Source of the DNA: Bacillota bacterium
GTDB taxonomy: Bacteria; Bacillota; Clostridia; Oscillospirales; Ruminococcaceae
Assembly (NCBI GenBank): GCA_023415575.1
Contig: JAEZKF010000022.1
Span: 1-45,141, forward strand
Direction: 5' to 3'
DNA length: 45,141 bases
In this document: piece by piece, positions 16,446 through 25,565 of the stretch
How positions within the stretch are numbered: the first letter of the stretch is position 1
How the letters are laid out: the number at the start of each line of letters is the position of its first letter
Program-made: the position numbers and the translations under genes
Notes under the pieces: model-generated
The model's database searches: none
Told to the model about the DNA's origin: nothing
Seen by the model: only the letters and a program-made list of their open reading frames with translations

Positions 16446-17354
16446 TTAATCCTCAGACCTTGTTTTGAGCAGCCGCTCGATACGCTCAAGCGTGGGCGGG
16501 TTAATCGTGATAGGGAACCTTGTGACGGCATCACCCGCGCAGGCAGCGGCAAACCGGACGAGTTCATCGTCAGCCATGCGCTTGTGCAGGCCGTATGTAC
16601 ACCCCGCCTTAAAGGTATCCCCGGCGCCCAGCGTGCTTACCACATCGACCGAGAAGGCCTGCATGCGCTTTACCCCGCCGTTCCTTCGCGCATACAGAAT
16701 CTCGCCGCCCCCGCCCGTGAAGATCACAAGCCCGTCGGTTCGGTCTGTATACCGTACAATCAGGTCTTCGCGGTTTTGCCCCGGGTAGGTTGCGCGCAAA
16801 AACTCGCCCGATACTGCAATCACGGCGGCGTTTTGCGCTAGGAAGCTGTCGTACTTGCAGTCGATTGTCACATAGGGCACCCCCGCCTCAAGACAGAACT
16901 GCGCAGCGGCTAGGGCCCCGTCCTCGATAAAGGGGTCGATGGCCGCTGTTTTGGCGGCAAAGATGTCTGCGCGGTCCGGCTGGTTCCACCGCTTGATAGG
17001 GTTGGAAAAGAACTGCCCGAACTTACCGAGGCAGGTGCGGGTATTCTTGTCGATGATCACATAGTCCTTTACCCCGTCAAAGCTCTCGTCGACCACAAGG
17101 CGGGAGCAATCGATGCCGCGCTCAGTAAAAAATGTGCGCATGTATTCGCCTGTATCCCGGCCCAGATAATTACCGTCAATCTTCACGCGGCACCCAAGGC
17201 TTGCGAGCACCACAGCGGCAGCCCCGGTCTCGCCGCCGGGGAAGGTATGAAGCTCTTTGATTTCAGCATAGCTGTCCGCAGGGGGATAGTCACCGGCCAG
17301 CAGAAAGCCTAAGGTTTGAATAATCATTCCGTACAGGTAGATGTCATGGCTCAT
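16446..17354 (-). CDS. PfkB-family carbohydrate kinase
   Basis: Ribokinase-fold sugar kinase that phosphorylates a small sugar or nucleoside with ATP. The 302 residues show the N-terminal Gly-Gly block (HTFPGGETGAAAVVLASLG) and the C-terminal anion-hole and catalytic motif (DVVSTLGAGDTFKAG). The substrate cannot be told from sequence. The ATG has only a weak upstream site (GGTGA). It is divergent from hflK and alone on its strand, with a strong terminator. Confidence 0.85.
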   Translation of the reverse strand: MSHDIYLYGMIIQTLGFLLAGDYPPADSYAEIKELHTFPGGETGAAAVVLASLGCRVKIDGNYLGRDTGEYMRTFFTERGIDCSRLVVDESFDGVKDYVIIDKNTRTCLGKFGQFFSNPIKRWNQPDRADIFAAKTAAIDPFIEDGALAAAQFCLEAGVPYVTIDCKYDSFLAQNAAVIAVSGEFLRATYPGQNREDLIVRYTDRTDGLVIFTGGGGEILYARRNGGVKRMQAFSVDVVSTLGAGDTFKAGCTYGLHKRMADDELVRFAAACAGDAVTRFPITINPPTLERIERLLKTRSED

Positions 17355-17447
17355 GATGTCACCAATCCGTTCTGAGTAAGTATGTGGACAAGATTACAAC
17401 AATTGTATCACCGACGGCATTCACATACAAGCGCAAAAGTTCTTTAC

Positions 17448-17476
17448 TTGCAGGACGGCCTGCAACATGCTACACT
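17448..17476 (+). promoter_or_regulatory. Candidate sigma-A promoter of hflK-hflC
   Basis: -35 TTGCAG (17448-17453), 17-nt spacer, -10 TACACT (17471-17476), 37 nt upstream of the hflK ATG. Confidence 0.55.
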
Positions 17477-17512
17477 GAAGAAAATATAGCCAGAAAGAGG
17501 AATGAACGACAG

Positions 17513-18430
17513 ATGAACAAGAAAAAAACGGTTGGCAGCCTGATTTTGGCTGGCGTAATCGTGCTTTTTGTAATTGTGGTATTTGCAAACTCCTTTTACA
17601 CAGTCAACACGGGGCAGGAGGTTGTCATCCAGCGGTTTGGCGCCTATGTAGAAACCGTCTCCCGCCCGGGCGTCAACTTTAAGCTGCCCTTTATCGACAA
17701 AAAGACGGTAGTGGACGTCAACGGCATCCATCGCATGGAGTTCGGCTTCACCACTGCCGGTACAAACCAGTTTATCGATGACTACGAGACGGCAAAGATG
17801 CTCACTGGTGATGAGAACATCGCACTGGTCGAGACCATCGTGCAGTACCAAATCAAGGACTCGAAAAACTACCTGTTTAAGATTAACAACATTGAATCCA
17901 CCCTGCGCGTAATGGCGGAATCCGCAATCCGCCGCGTGGTTGCAAGCCATACTTTGGACGAATCGCTGACCGAGAACAAGTCGGGAGTACAGACCGAAAT
18001 CCTGCAGGATTTGCAGGAGCTGTGCGACAAGTACGAAAGCGGCATAAAGATTGTCAACGTACAATTACAGGATGTAAACCCGCCGAGTGAGGTGGACGAG
18101 GCCTTCAGAGACGTTGCCGGCGCAATCGAGGATAAGAATGCCTACATCAACGAGGCAAACGCCTACCGCAACGAGGTAATTCCGGAAGCGCGCGGCGAGG
18201 CGGCGACACTTGTAAACGAGGCAAACGCCTATGCGGCAAACCGCGTAGCCGCAGCCGAAGCCGAGGTAGCCGCGTACGAGCAGCTGTACGAGCGCTATGC
18301 AGCGGGAGAGCGCACGACCCGAGCAAGAATGTACCTTGAGACGATGGCCGAGGTCCTTAAGGGCGTGGACATCTACATCATGGACGATGAAAACGGACTT
18401 AAGCTGTTTAACCTAAACCCAAAGAATTAG
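17513..18430 (+). CDS. hflK: HflK-like SPFH/Band 7 membrane protein
   Basis: Partner of HflC in a membrane-anchored SPFH ring that in Escherichia coli surrounds and modulates the FtsH protease. It has one N-terminal membrane segment (about residues 9-27) followed by the Band 7 domain with TVNTGQEVVIQRFGAY and RPGVNFKLPFID. The C-terminal part contains PPSEVDEAF and the Ala/Glu-rich coiled coil NEVIPEARGEA, matching HflK rather than HflC. The 305 residues are shorter than E. coli HflK, which has a longer Gly-rich N-terminus. I took the ATG at 17513; GAGG lies 12 nt upstream. Confidence 0.9.
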   Translation: MNKKKTVGSLILAGVIVLFVIVVFANSFYTVNTGQEVVIQRFGAYVETVSRPGVNFKLPFIDKKTVVDVNGIHRMEFGFTTAGTNQFIDDYETAKMLTGDENIALVETIVQYQIKDSKNYLFKINNIESTLRVMAESAIRRVVASHTLDESLTENKSGVQTEILQDLQELCDKYESGIKIVNVQLQDVNPPSEVDEAFRDVAGAIEDKNAYINEANAYRNEVIPEARGEAATLVNEANAYAANRVAAAEAEVAAYEQLYERYAAGERTTRARMYLETMAEVLKGVDIYIMDDENGLKLFNLNPKN

Positions 18431-18483
18431 TACGAGTGATTTCAGGTTAGCAATTTTTGTAGCCAGAAAGGTATGGTTTATAT

Positions 18484-19494
18484 ATGGATAACGTGTACAA
18501 TGCCGATTTTTCTACCCCGAAGCCCGGGCAGATGAACATAGAAAAGGCCCTGCGCAAGACAGGTAAGATTACCCTTTTGTGTGTAGCGGCGCTTGTTATT
18601 TTGATTGTCGTTTCCCAGATGTTTTACACAGTCGACGAGACCGAGCACGCGATTAAGTACCGCTTCAGCGAGATTGTTGAAGTAGACGTCAATAACCTCA
18701 CAGATGAGGAGTTTGCCACGCTGCAAAGCAGCGACCTCTACCGCACAATTAAGCTGCGCAAGGGTGCGGGGATAAGGTTTAAGGTTCCGTTTGTGGAAAA
18801 GGTGGAGAAGCTCGATAACCGCCTGATTACATACGATACCCTCCCGCGCGAGGTCATTACGGCCGACAAAAAGAAGATTATCCTCGACAACAACGCCCAG
18901 TGGTGGATTGTTGACCCCGTACAGTTTAAGATTACGATGAACACCGTCAATGCCGCCAGCCAGCGCGTGGAGGACTTAATGTACTCCAAGATGAACGAGA
19001 AGGTGGGCCAGACCACCGCCCAGACGCTGATTTCCGATAAGGAGTATGTTTCCCGCATGCTTGAGGAAAAGACCAAGGAGCTCAACGTCATGATGGCATC
19101 CTACGGCATTCGGGTACTGGATATCCAGATTCGCCGCACCGACCTGCCGACCGAAAACAACGAGAACATCTACAACCGCATGCGCACCGAGCGTGAGCAG
19201 ATGGCGCGCCAGTACCGCAGTGAGGGCAAGGAGGAAGCGGAGAAGATTAAGTCGGGCGCCGACTACGAGGCGGCAAAGATCAGGGCAGAGGCCAACGCCG
19301 AGGCCCAGCGCATCCGCGGTAAGGGAGATGCGGACGCTGCGGAGATCTACAACCGCGCCTATAACAAGGATCCCGAGTTCTACGAGTTCTACAAGACCCT
19401 CGAGACCTATAAGAAAACCCTGCCTAACAGCGGGGCGAAAATTGTCATCAGCCCCGACAGCGAGTTCGCAAAATACCTTTACGGGGCAGAATAA
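18484..19494 (+). CDS. hflC: HflC-like SPFH/Band 7 membrane protein
   Basis: Second SPFH subunit, with one N-terminal membrane span (about residues 30-50) and Band 7 domain. The C-terminal half is characteristic of HflC: RRTDLPTENNENIYNRMRTE, then EEAEKIKSGADYEAAKIRAEA and KDPEFYEFYKTLETY. The 336 residues match the family. AGAAAGG precedes the ATG. It lies 53 nt after hflK, so the two are cotranscribed. Confidence 0.92.
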   Translation: MDNVYNADFSTPKPGQMNIEKALRKTGKITLLCVAALVILIVVSQMFYTVDETEHAIKYRFSEIVEVDVNNLTDEEFATLQSSDLYRTIKLRKGAGIRFKVPFVEKVEKLDNRLITYDTLPREVITADKKKIILDNNAQWWIVDPVQFKITMNTVNAASQRVEDLMYSKMNEKVGQTTAQTLISDKEYVSRMLEEKTKELNVMMASYGIRVLDIQIRRTDLPTENNENIYNRMRTEREQMARQYRSEGKEEAEKIKSGADYEAAKIRAEANAEAQRIRGKGDADAAEIYNRAYNKDPEFYEFYKTLETYKKTLPNSGAKIVISPDSEFAKYLYGAE

Positions 19495-19548
19495 GGCCAA
19501 TTAGCCATTGGCCTTTGGCGCGGCGGGTGATACCGCCGCGCTTGTCTT
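19495..19548 (+). terminator. Two hairpins after hflC
   Basis: GGCCAAT / ATTGGCC (19495-19513) followed by TTT, then GCGCGGCGG / CCGCCGCGC (19518-19541) followed by TTGTCTT. The second is the more likely terminator, but the T-tract is short and read-through into the next gene is plausible. Confidence 0.5.
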
Positions 19549-19572
19549 ACAAATGGATAGGAGAGAAAAACG

Positions 19573-20061
19573 TTGGAGCAAAAACAAAAGGTAATAGATT
19601 TGTTAGACCGCATGAAGATACGTTATGAGCTTGTCAATCACCCCGCCGTCTACACCATCGAGGACATGGACGCACTGAGCTTGCCCCATGCCGAGGCAGT
19701 TGTCAAGAACCTGTTTTTGCGCGATGCCAAGGGCAAGCGGCACTTTCTTGTGGTGATGGATAAGGACAAAAGCGCTAATTTAAAGCATCTGCGGCAGGAG
19801 ATCGGCTGCACGGCCCTGAGTTTTGCTTCCGAGGAACGACTAGGCCGCTATCTGGGGCTTACAAAGGGAGAGGTCACCCCCTTTGGCATACTGAACGACA
19901 AAGAGCACGCGGTGGAGGTGTTCTTTGACAAGGACCTCGCCGGACGCCCCTTAATAGGCGTACACCCCAACGACAATACCGCCACAGTCTTCCTCTCGTT
20001 TGACGACCTGTGGCGGGTCATCTCTGACCAAAAAAGCCCCTTGGGACTTGTTGAGATATAA
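19573..20061 (+). CDS. YbaK/ProX-type aminoacyl-tRNA deacylase
   Basis: Member of the YbaK/prolyl-tRNA-editing domain family, which hydrolyses mischarged tRNA (for ProX, Ala-tRNA(Pro)). The 162 residues carry the N-terminal YELVNHPAVYTIEDM, the KNLFLRDAKGKRHFLVVMDKDK block and the GEVTPFGILND block typical of ProX/PrdX. The start is TTG with GGAGAG 9 nt upstream. It stands alone; the next promoter follows it directly. Confidence 0.85.
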   Translation: MEQKQKVIDLLDRMKIRYELVNHPAVYTIEDMDALSLPHAEAVVKNLFLRDAKGKRHFLVVMDKDKSANLKHLRQEIGCTALSFASEERLGRYLGLTKGEVTPFGILNDKEHAVEVFFDKDLAGRPLIGVHPNDNTATVFLSFDDLWRVISDQKSPLGLVEI

Positions 20062-20090
20062 CAGGATTTACTTGTTATATCCCCTTATAA

Positions 20091-20119
20091 TTGACAATGC
20101 TTTCGTAGTGGTGTATGAT
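20091..20119 (+). promoter_or_regulatory. Sigma-A promoter of the sugar-sensing operon
   Basis: -35 TTGACA (20091-20096), 17-nt spacer, -10 TATGAT (20114-20119). Transcription would start near 20126, about 220 nt ahead of the first gene. Confidence 0.85.
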
Positions 20120-20125
20120 AAAAAT

Positions 20126-20280
20126 ACTCGGATTGGTTAATATTGCTAAGAATGGATTGTAAAATAGTAGAAGTTGCACAGGTATAAAACCGGGTTGGTG
20201 AGTGATACGAAAAAAGATTACACAGCCTAACGATGAGCAAAGCCGAAACATATGTGTTCTGGCTTTGTTTTGTTGTTTTT
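20126..20280 (+). promoter_or_regulatory. Structured leader with internal terminator (attenuator candidate)
   Basis: Between the promoter and the first gene lies a folded leader. A long imperfect hairpin pairs GTTGG..GTGAT (from about 20194) with ATTAC..CCTAAC (to about 20231). It is followed by a real terminator: CAAAGCC (20238-20244) with GGCTTTG (20261-20267), inner pair AACA/TGTT, then TTTTGTTGTTTTT. Transcription therefore meets a terminator before the gene. It could be a riboswitch, a protein-controlled attenuator or a short RNA. I do not recognise a known riboswitch class. Confidence 0.6.
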
Positions 20281-20347
20281 AGACAAGGTCCAACCCGCTT
20301 GTTATTGATTCGTCACAACCGCAACCGAAAAGGGGAGGGTGTCCATA

Positions 20348-21733
20348 ATGAAACGTTATGGCTGGCTGCTTGGTTTTCTGCTTACCGCCACGGCGATGAT
20401 TCTAATCTCCATAGAGGTGATGCATCGGGGGGCAGACCCCGTTGTAAACCAGATAGAGAATGAGCCTCAAAAAGAGATTGAGCTCGTATTCATGAACAGC
20501 TGGGGAGGCTTAGACGGTCGCGCCCAGGTATTGCAGGACCTGCTTGACAAGTTTATGGAGGAAAACCCCGGCATCAAGATTCAAAACGCCTCGGTCTACG
20601 GCGACGACTTTCTGCCGAGCATCAAAACACGCTTTGCGCTGGGCGATGACCCCGATGTGTTCGGCCTGTGGCCCGGCTCGGATATTCGCAGCCTCATAGC
20701 AGCGGGCAAGGTGGCGGACCTGACCTCCCTGCTGGACACAACCCCTGATTCAAAGGGCCCAAGTAATCTCGCCTCGTCAAACTCGGGCGGTGCGGTGTAT
20801 GGAAGCCCCGCTATTTTTGACCGGTCGTTTAAAAACAGCTTCAATAAGGATATGTGGCAGTATGTCACAGTAAACGACCGCATCTACGGCCTGCCGGTGG
20901 AGATTATCTTTGAAACCCTGTATGTCAATACGGACATCCTTGATATGTACGGCCTTGAGGCGCCCACTACCTACAACGAGCTAGTAAAGCTCATTGAGAT
21001 TCTCAGCGGCAAGGGCATCATCCCGATCGCCTATAACAGCGAGCCGGAGGGCAGTTACCTCTACCAGAATCTAATTGTGATGCTGGGCCAAAAAAATGAC
21101 GTTGAAAACCCGGTTCGAGGCCGTCAGATAAACGACTGCTACATAAAGGCCATGTACCTCATGCGCGATCTGTATCGGCTGGGGGCCTTCCCCGAGGACT
21201 ACTACACGCTGACAAGCTCAGAGCGCAACAACCTGTTTACCCAGAAAAAGGCGGCCATGATTGTGCAGGGCTCATGGTTTATCCCCGACGTCATCTCCGA
21301 CCCGGCAGTTGATATTATACCCTTCCCCAAATACGATGAGCGAAGCAACGCAAATTCCGATGTGGTGTACGGAATGGGCTGCGGCATCTTCTATGTCAGC
21401 AGCAAGGCCATGCGCGACCCGGAAAAGACCGAGGCAGTGCAAAAGCTGTTGCGCTACCTTGCGTCCAAGCAGACGGCGGCCACCTTAGCCGAGCGCACGG
21501 GCATGGTTAGCAACGTGGATATCTCCGAGTACTACATCTCCTACAACCGTCTGACCCAAAAGGGGCTTGAGCTGGTGAAATCCGCTCGTTCGCTCGTAGG
21601 CCCGCCGGACAGCTTTATCGACCGCACTGCGTGGGAGGATATCATTATTAAGCAGTTCCCCTATATGCTGCAGGGCAAAATCTCCCCGGAAGAGCTGTGG
21701 GAGAGCGCCTTAAACAGAAACAGCTCCAAATAA
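20348..21733 (+). CDS. Extracellular solute-binding protein (family 1), linked to a two-component system
   Basis: Sugar-binding protein of the ABC type. It has 461 residues, a hydrophobic N-terminus (about 5-24) and no Cys lipobox, so it is either secreted or held by an uncleaved anchor. The fold is indicated by IELVFMNSWGG, FMEENPGIKIQNASVYGDDF and the AAMIVQGSWFIPDV motif typical of family 1. The ATG at 20348 has AGGGGAGG 9 nt upstream. It is directly upstream of a YesM-type kinase and YesN-type regulator and not next to permeases, which suggests it presents sugar to the sensor kinase as well as, or instead of, a transporter. Confidence 0.88.
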   Translation: MKRYGWLLGFLLTATAMILISIEVMHRGADPVVNQIENEPQKEIELVFMNSWGGLDGRAQVLQDLLDKFMEENPGIKIQNASVYGDDFLPSIKTRFALGDDPDVFGLWPGSDIRSLIAAGKVADLTSLLDTTPDSKGPSNLASSNSGGAVYGSPAIFDRSFKNSFNKDMWQYVTVNDRIYGLPVEIIFETLYVNTDILDMYGLEAPTTYNELVKLIEILSGKGIIPIAYNSEPEGSYLYQNLIVMLGQKNDVENPVRGRQINDCYIKAMYLMRDLYRLGAFPEDYYTLTSSERNNLFTQKKAAMIVQGSWFIPDVISDPAVDIIPFPKYDERSNANSDVVYGMGCGIFYVSSKAMRDPEKTEAVQKLLRYLASKQTAATLAERTGMVSNVDISEYYISYNRLTQKGLELVKSARSLVGPPDSFIDRTAWEDIIIKQFPYMLQGKISPEELWESALNRNSSK

Positions 21734-21827
21734 ATGAGCACTACACTGGTGCCTGTCATCATAAAAGGCACTTGCACTTACGTTATACGTTTAGAGTATC
21801 ACAGCGACCGGAAAGGATGGTGGAACA

Positions 21828-23726
21828 ATGAAGCAAGCAAAAGAATCCTCAAAACCCCCATCCCGGCTGTTGTCGATTATTCGCAAGCCCCTAATCAGTG
21901 TAAAGAACTTTTACCGCAACCTGCCCATCAAGGTAAAGCTTGTCGCCGTGCTCAACGTGATTATTCTCATGCCGCTTATTTCCATCAGCTTTATTAGCTA
22001 CCGAAACACGGAGGAGGCCCTGAAAGCAAAGTCGGTCCAGTATTCGCAGGATATCCTGCGTATGGTCGGCATCCGCCTTACCGACAGCACGGATGCGCTC
22101 GAAGGCATCTCAGCAGACTTGCTGTCGGATGAGCGCATTTATAAGGTTATCGACAAGTACATATTCGACCGTACAGCCCTAAAGAGCTATGAGAACGACG
22201 TTTTAATCGGCGGGATACTCAAAAACACCATCACAAGCCGCGACGGTTTGCTTGCGATAGGAATTTTAGTCAGAACTGGCCCCGCTTTTTACGCAAACAA
22301 CAGCCAGTCTACCGAGAACCTGCGCAAGCTGCTCGAAGACCGGCCTGAGGTGCTCGAGCTATCCCGAAACGAATCTATCAACGCGAAAGGCAAGCCGATT
22401 TGGTATATGGATGTGCAAGATGGGGTGGTAAAGAACATCCTGCTTGTGCGCACCATGTACCACCACGACACCTACGACAGAACGGGCACCCTGATTATGC
22501 TGGTTGACCCGAAATATCTGTCGGATGCGTTTGAAGGGCTTATCAGCGACGACATGCGCAACGTCCGCATCCTTTCGCCGGACGGCGATGTGATACTTGA
22601 AAAGAAGTTAGATGAACACGCTACGATTCCCAAGGTAACAATCGAAGGGAAAAAGGGTTGGATGGAGGACAAAAACACAGAAAGCCTTGTCACCTACACC
22701 ACAATTGAGGGGCTTGGCTGGAAGGCGGTTTCCGCCATCTCCTTTGAAAACCTCTACCGCGATATCTACGAGATTCGGCGCATTATCGCCATTGCATGCG
22801 CGGTTGCTGTGGCGTTTATGTCCCTGCTTGGCCTTTTGATGGCGGTTGATATCATCGGCGCCATCTCTAAGCTCGTTCGAGCGATGGAGCGGGTACAACG
22901 CGGGGAGGAGAATGTCCAGATTGCGCTGGAGCGCAAGGACGAGCTCGGCTTTATGGGCGATGCCTTCAACCGCATGGTACAGGACATCTCGGTCTTGGAG
23001 AAATGGGTCTACCGCGAACAGCTCACCCGCCGCGAGGCGGAGTTAAAGGCACTACAGTCCCAAATCAATCCACACTTTTTGTTTAACACGCTTGAGACAA
23101 TTAACTGGATGGCGATACTCGGCAATGTGCCTGAGATAAGCAAGACCATCACCGCCCTGTCCTCCTTAATGGAGGCGAGCATCATGCGAGATGGCGGTTT
23201 CGTCACCTTTGAGGAAGAGCTGCGGTACATAGACAACTTTATCTTTATCCTCACCAAACGGTTTGAGGATCGACTGCAGGTGGAGCGCAACATCGAGCCT
23301 GAGGCACTTCGCGTCAAGCTGCCCAAGCTGCTCATACAGCCCTTAGTGGAAAACGCGATATACCACGGGGTGGAGAATGCGTGCAGACCCTGCGTCGTCA
23401 GCATCAACGCTTATGTGGAAAACGACCTGTTGCATATTGTTGTGGAGGACAACGGCACAGGACTGGATGAACAGGAGCTTGCACGCATCAACGAACGCTT
23501 AACAATGGATGACCAGACCTATTTTGCAATGGATGATAAGACCGTGCGAAAAGGTGTGGGGATCGATAATGTCAACCGGCGCATCAAGCTGTTTTACGGT
23601 GCGCAGTACGGATTGCAGATACAAAGTAAAAAGGGTGTGTTTACCCGTGCTGTCGTGGTGATACCCGTAAAAACCGGCGAAGGGGCTATCTTCCAACAGC
23701 AGGGCTACAAACCGCAGGGCCTGTGA
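21828..23726 (+). CDS. YesM-type sensor histidine kinase
   Basis: Membrane sensor kinase. TM1 is at about 37-57, an extracytoplasmic sensor region (Cache-like, about 60-315) follows, then TM2 (about 319-341) and a HAMP domain (about 342-395). The His_kinase domain has the phospho-acceptor His416 in the QINPHFLFNTLE motif, and the HATPase has the N-box LVENAIYHG (Asn509) and DNGTGL. The 632 residues and this architecture are typical of the YesM/LytS-like group that regulates carbohydrate uptake. GGAAAGGATGGTGG precedes the ATG. It is followed after 15 nt by its response regulator. Confidence 0.95.
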   Translation: MKQAKESSKPPSRLLSIIRKPLISVKNFYRNLPIKVKLVAVLNVIILMPLISISFISYRNTEEALKAKSVQYSQDILRMVGIRLTDSTDALEGISADLLSDERIYKVIDKYIFDRTALKSYENDVLIGGILKNTITSRDGLLAIGILVRTGPAFYANNSQSTENLRKLLEDRPEVLELSRNESINAKGKPIWYMDVQDGVVKNILLVRTMYHHDTYDRTGTLIMLVDPKYLSDAFEGLISDDMRNVRILSPDGDVILEKKLDEHATIPKVTIEGKKGWMEDKNTESLVTYTTIEGLGWKAVSAISFENLYRDIYEIRRIIAIACAVAVAFMSLLGLLMAVDIIGAISKLVRAMERVQRGEENVQIALERKDELGFMGDAFNRMVQDISVLEKWVYREQLTRREAELKALQSQINPHFLFNTLETINWMAILGNVPEISKTITALSSLMEASIMRDGGFVTFEEELRYIDNFIFILTKRFEDRLQVERNIEPEALRVKLPKLLIQPLVENAIYHGVENACRPCVVSINAYVENDLLHIVVEDNGTGLDEQELARINERLTMDDQTYFAMDDKTVRKGVGIDNVNRRIKLFYGAQYGLQIQSKKGVFTRAVVVIPVKTGEGAIFQQQGYKPQGL

Positions 23727-23741
23727 CAAAAGGAGGAGTAT

Positions 23742-25361
23742 ATGTACAAAACCGTCATCATTGATGATGAGCCGATTATACGCAAGGGAATCCGAAGCGT
23801 ACTGAATTGGGAGCAGCTTGGGTGCACCATCTGCGGGGAGGCCGGCGACGGCCAGCAGGGCAGTGAGCTCATTGAGCGCATACGCCCTGACATCATCATC
23901 ACCGACATCAAGATGCCGCAGGTGGACGGTCTGACGATGATACGCAACACCCGCCATCTGGTGCCCAACAGCCGCATCATCATCCTAACCGGATTTCGCG
24001 ACTTTGACTATGCCTATCAGGCCATAAAACTCGAGGCCTTCGACTTCATCCTCAAGCCCACCCGCATTGAGCAGCTGTACGACGTGGTTCGGCGCGCAGT
24101 CCAGTCGCTCAAGGAGCAAAGCACCTCGGATATAGAGGCCCAGCGCATGAAGGAGCTGTACGAAAAGAACCTGCCGGTTATCAGAGAGCGGTATCTTTAT
24201 AACCTCCTTACCGGTGTAACGGCAGAGGTTCTGCCCGAGGAGATTGAGCAGCTGCGGCTTTACATTGACCGTTTTGTACTCGTTGTGGCAGAGAGCGAAA
24301 CCCGTCAGGACTCGGATGACCTGCAGGAGGAGGGAGCCGGCACGCTTGCCCGCTACGGTATAGCAAGCGCCTTTGAGGAGACCTTTGCAGACCTTTGCAA
24401 GGTGCAGCCGGTGTCCATTAACTCAAGGCGTATGGCCTTTATCCTCTTGTTTGAGCAAAATCAGATGCTGGGCCAATCGGTGCGCGAATGCTGCAGCGCC
24501 CTGCAGCAGGTGGTCCAGCAGTGCTTTGGCTTTACCCTGTCGCTTGCCGTTTCGCACGAGGGACACGGCATGGAGGAGCTTCGTGAGCGGTTCCACGAGT
24601 GCTGCGATGCACTGGCACACAAGTTCTATATGGGTCAGAACGCCCTCATATTCTGCGACGAGGTTGCCGAGGGAAAATCGGATGACCACAGGCTTTACGA
24701 GCTGCGGTCGCGCATCTTCGAGATGGTCAAGGCAGGGGATGCCGACGGTGCTTCCGCCTGCGCCCATGAGATGCTTGACTGCATCAACAGCATGGGTCTT
24801 ACTGACAAGGAGTTCATCCGCAAGTTCTACTTTGACACCATCACCGTGGTCAACACCATCCGCACATCCGCCATACTCGCAAACGATGCCCCGGTGCCCC
24901 AGAACGTAGGGGAGGAAAACCTCTTCCAGATGATTGAGCGGTGCGACAGCACCGCCGACCTCAACGGCCTGCTTGAGAGCATTGTTCGCCGGGCCGCGGC
25001 AAAGATTGCTGAGTATTCGGCTGGCAGCATGAAGCTGCTCTTACGCCACGCGGTGGATTACCTAAATCAAAATTATGCAAAGCCCATTACCTTGGGAGAG
25101 GTTGCGGCAGAGGTGTATGCAAGCCCGTCCTATATCAGCCGTTTATTTAAAAAGGAACTCGGGGTGAATTTTGTAGACTACCTCAACGAAATCCGCATCT
25201 CGCGCGCTAAGGACCTGCTCGGCAGCGCCGAGTACAAGGCCTATGAGATTGCAGACTTAGTGGGCATACCCAACCCCCACTACTTCTCCAAGCTGTTTAA
25301 GCGCTATGTCGGTATGACGCCGTCCGAATACCGCGAGCTTCTCGGCAAGCCGCCGGGCTAA
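23742..25361 (+). CDS. YesN-type response regulator with AraC DNA-binding domain
   Basis: Cytoplasmic response regulator. The receiver domain (about residues 1-120) starts with the acidic pair in YKTVIIDDEPI and carries the phospho-acceptor Asp55 in IITDIKMPQVDG. A middle region of about 300 residues is not recognisable, as usual for YesN proteins. The C-terminal AraC helix-turn-helix pair (about 430-535) has YASPSYISRLFKKELGVNF and NPHYFSKLFKRYVGMTPSEYR. It probably activates the downstream permease operon, inferred from position. AAAGGAGG precedes the ATG. Confidence 0.95.
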   Translation: MYKTVIIDDEPIIRKGIRSVLNWEQLGCTICGEAGDGQQGSELIERIRPDIIITDIKMPQVDGLTMIRNTRHLVPNSRIIILTGFRDFDYAYQAIKLEAFDFILKPTRIEQLYDVVRRAVQSLKEQSTSDIEAQRMKELYEKNLPVIRERYLYNLLTGVTAEVLPEEIEQLRLYIDRFVLVVAESETRQDSDDLQEEGAGTLARYGIASAFEETFADLCKVQPVSINSRRMAFILLFEQNQMLGQSVRECCSALQQVVQQCFGFTLSLAVSHEGHGMEELRERFHECCDALAHKFYMGQNALIFCDEVAEGKSDDHRLYELRSRIFEMVKAGDADGASACAHEMLDCINSMGLTDKEFIRKFYFDTITVVNTIRTSAILANDAPVPQNVGEENLFQMIERCDSTADLNGLLESIVRRAAAKIAEYSAGSMKLLLRHAVDYLNQNYAKPITLGEVAAEVYASPSYISRLFKKELGVNFVDYLNEIRISRAKDLLGSAEYKAYEIADLVGIPNPHYFSKLFKRYVGMTPSEYRELLGKPPG

Positions 25362-25378
25362 ATCAAAATATGATAAAA

Positions 25379-25412
25379 ACCGTCCGGGAACCTTTCCCGG
25401 ACGGTTTTCTTT
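25379..25412 (+). terminator. Terminator after the response regulator
   Basis: Perfect 12-bp stem (ACCGTCCGGGAA / TTCCCGGACGGT), 3-nt loop, then TTTCTTTT. It separates the sensory operon from the permease operon. Confidence 0.95.
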
Positions 25413-25468
25413 TGCAAAAACTCAGAATGGGCATTATTTGCCGTATTTTTTGCAGCAGTTTTACGAAT

Positions 25469-25531
25469 TTGCAAAATTTTGTTGCACAATTTTGTTCCTA
25501 AAAGCAGTAAAAATAGAAGACAATTTTGCAA
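25469..25531. promoter_or_regulatory. Tandem 13-mers and inverted copy upstream of the permease operon
   Basis: TTGCAAAATTTTG (25469-25481) is immediately followed by TTGCACAATTTTG (25482-25494), one mismatch. An inverted copy, CAATTTTGCAA, lies at 25521-25531. This is in the 324-nt spacer between the response-regulator gene and the first permease. AraC-type regulators usually bind direct repeats, so these are candidate sites for the YesN-like protein. No clear -35/-10 pair was found here. Confidence 0.5.
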
Positions 25532-25565
25532 CTCTGTTTATTTTTAACACAGGCCCGGAATGTTA

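Noticed and set aside
17502..17516. Four-codon frame overlapping the hflK start
   Set aside because: The purine-rich site is directly adjacent to its ATG, too close to be used; more likely it serves hflK itself.
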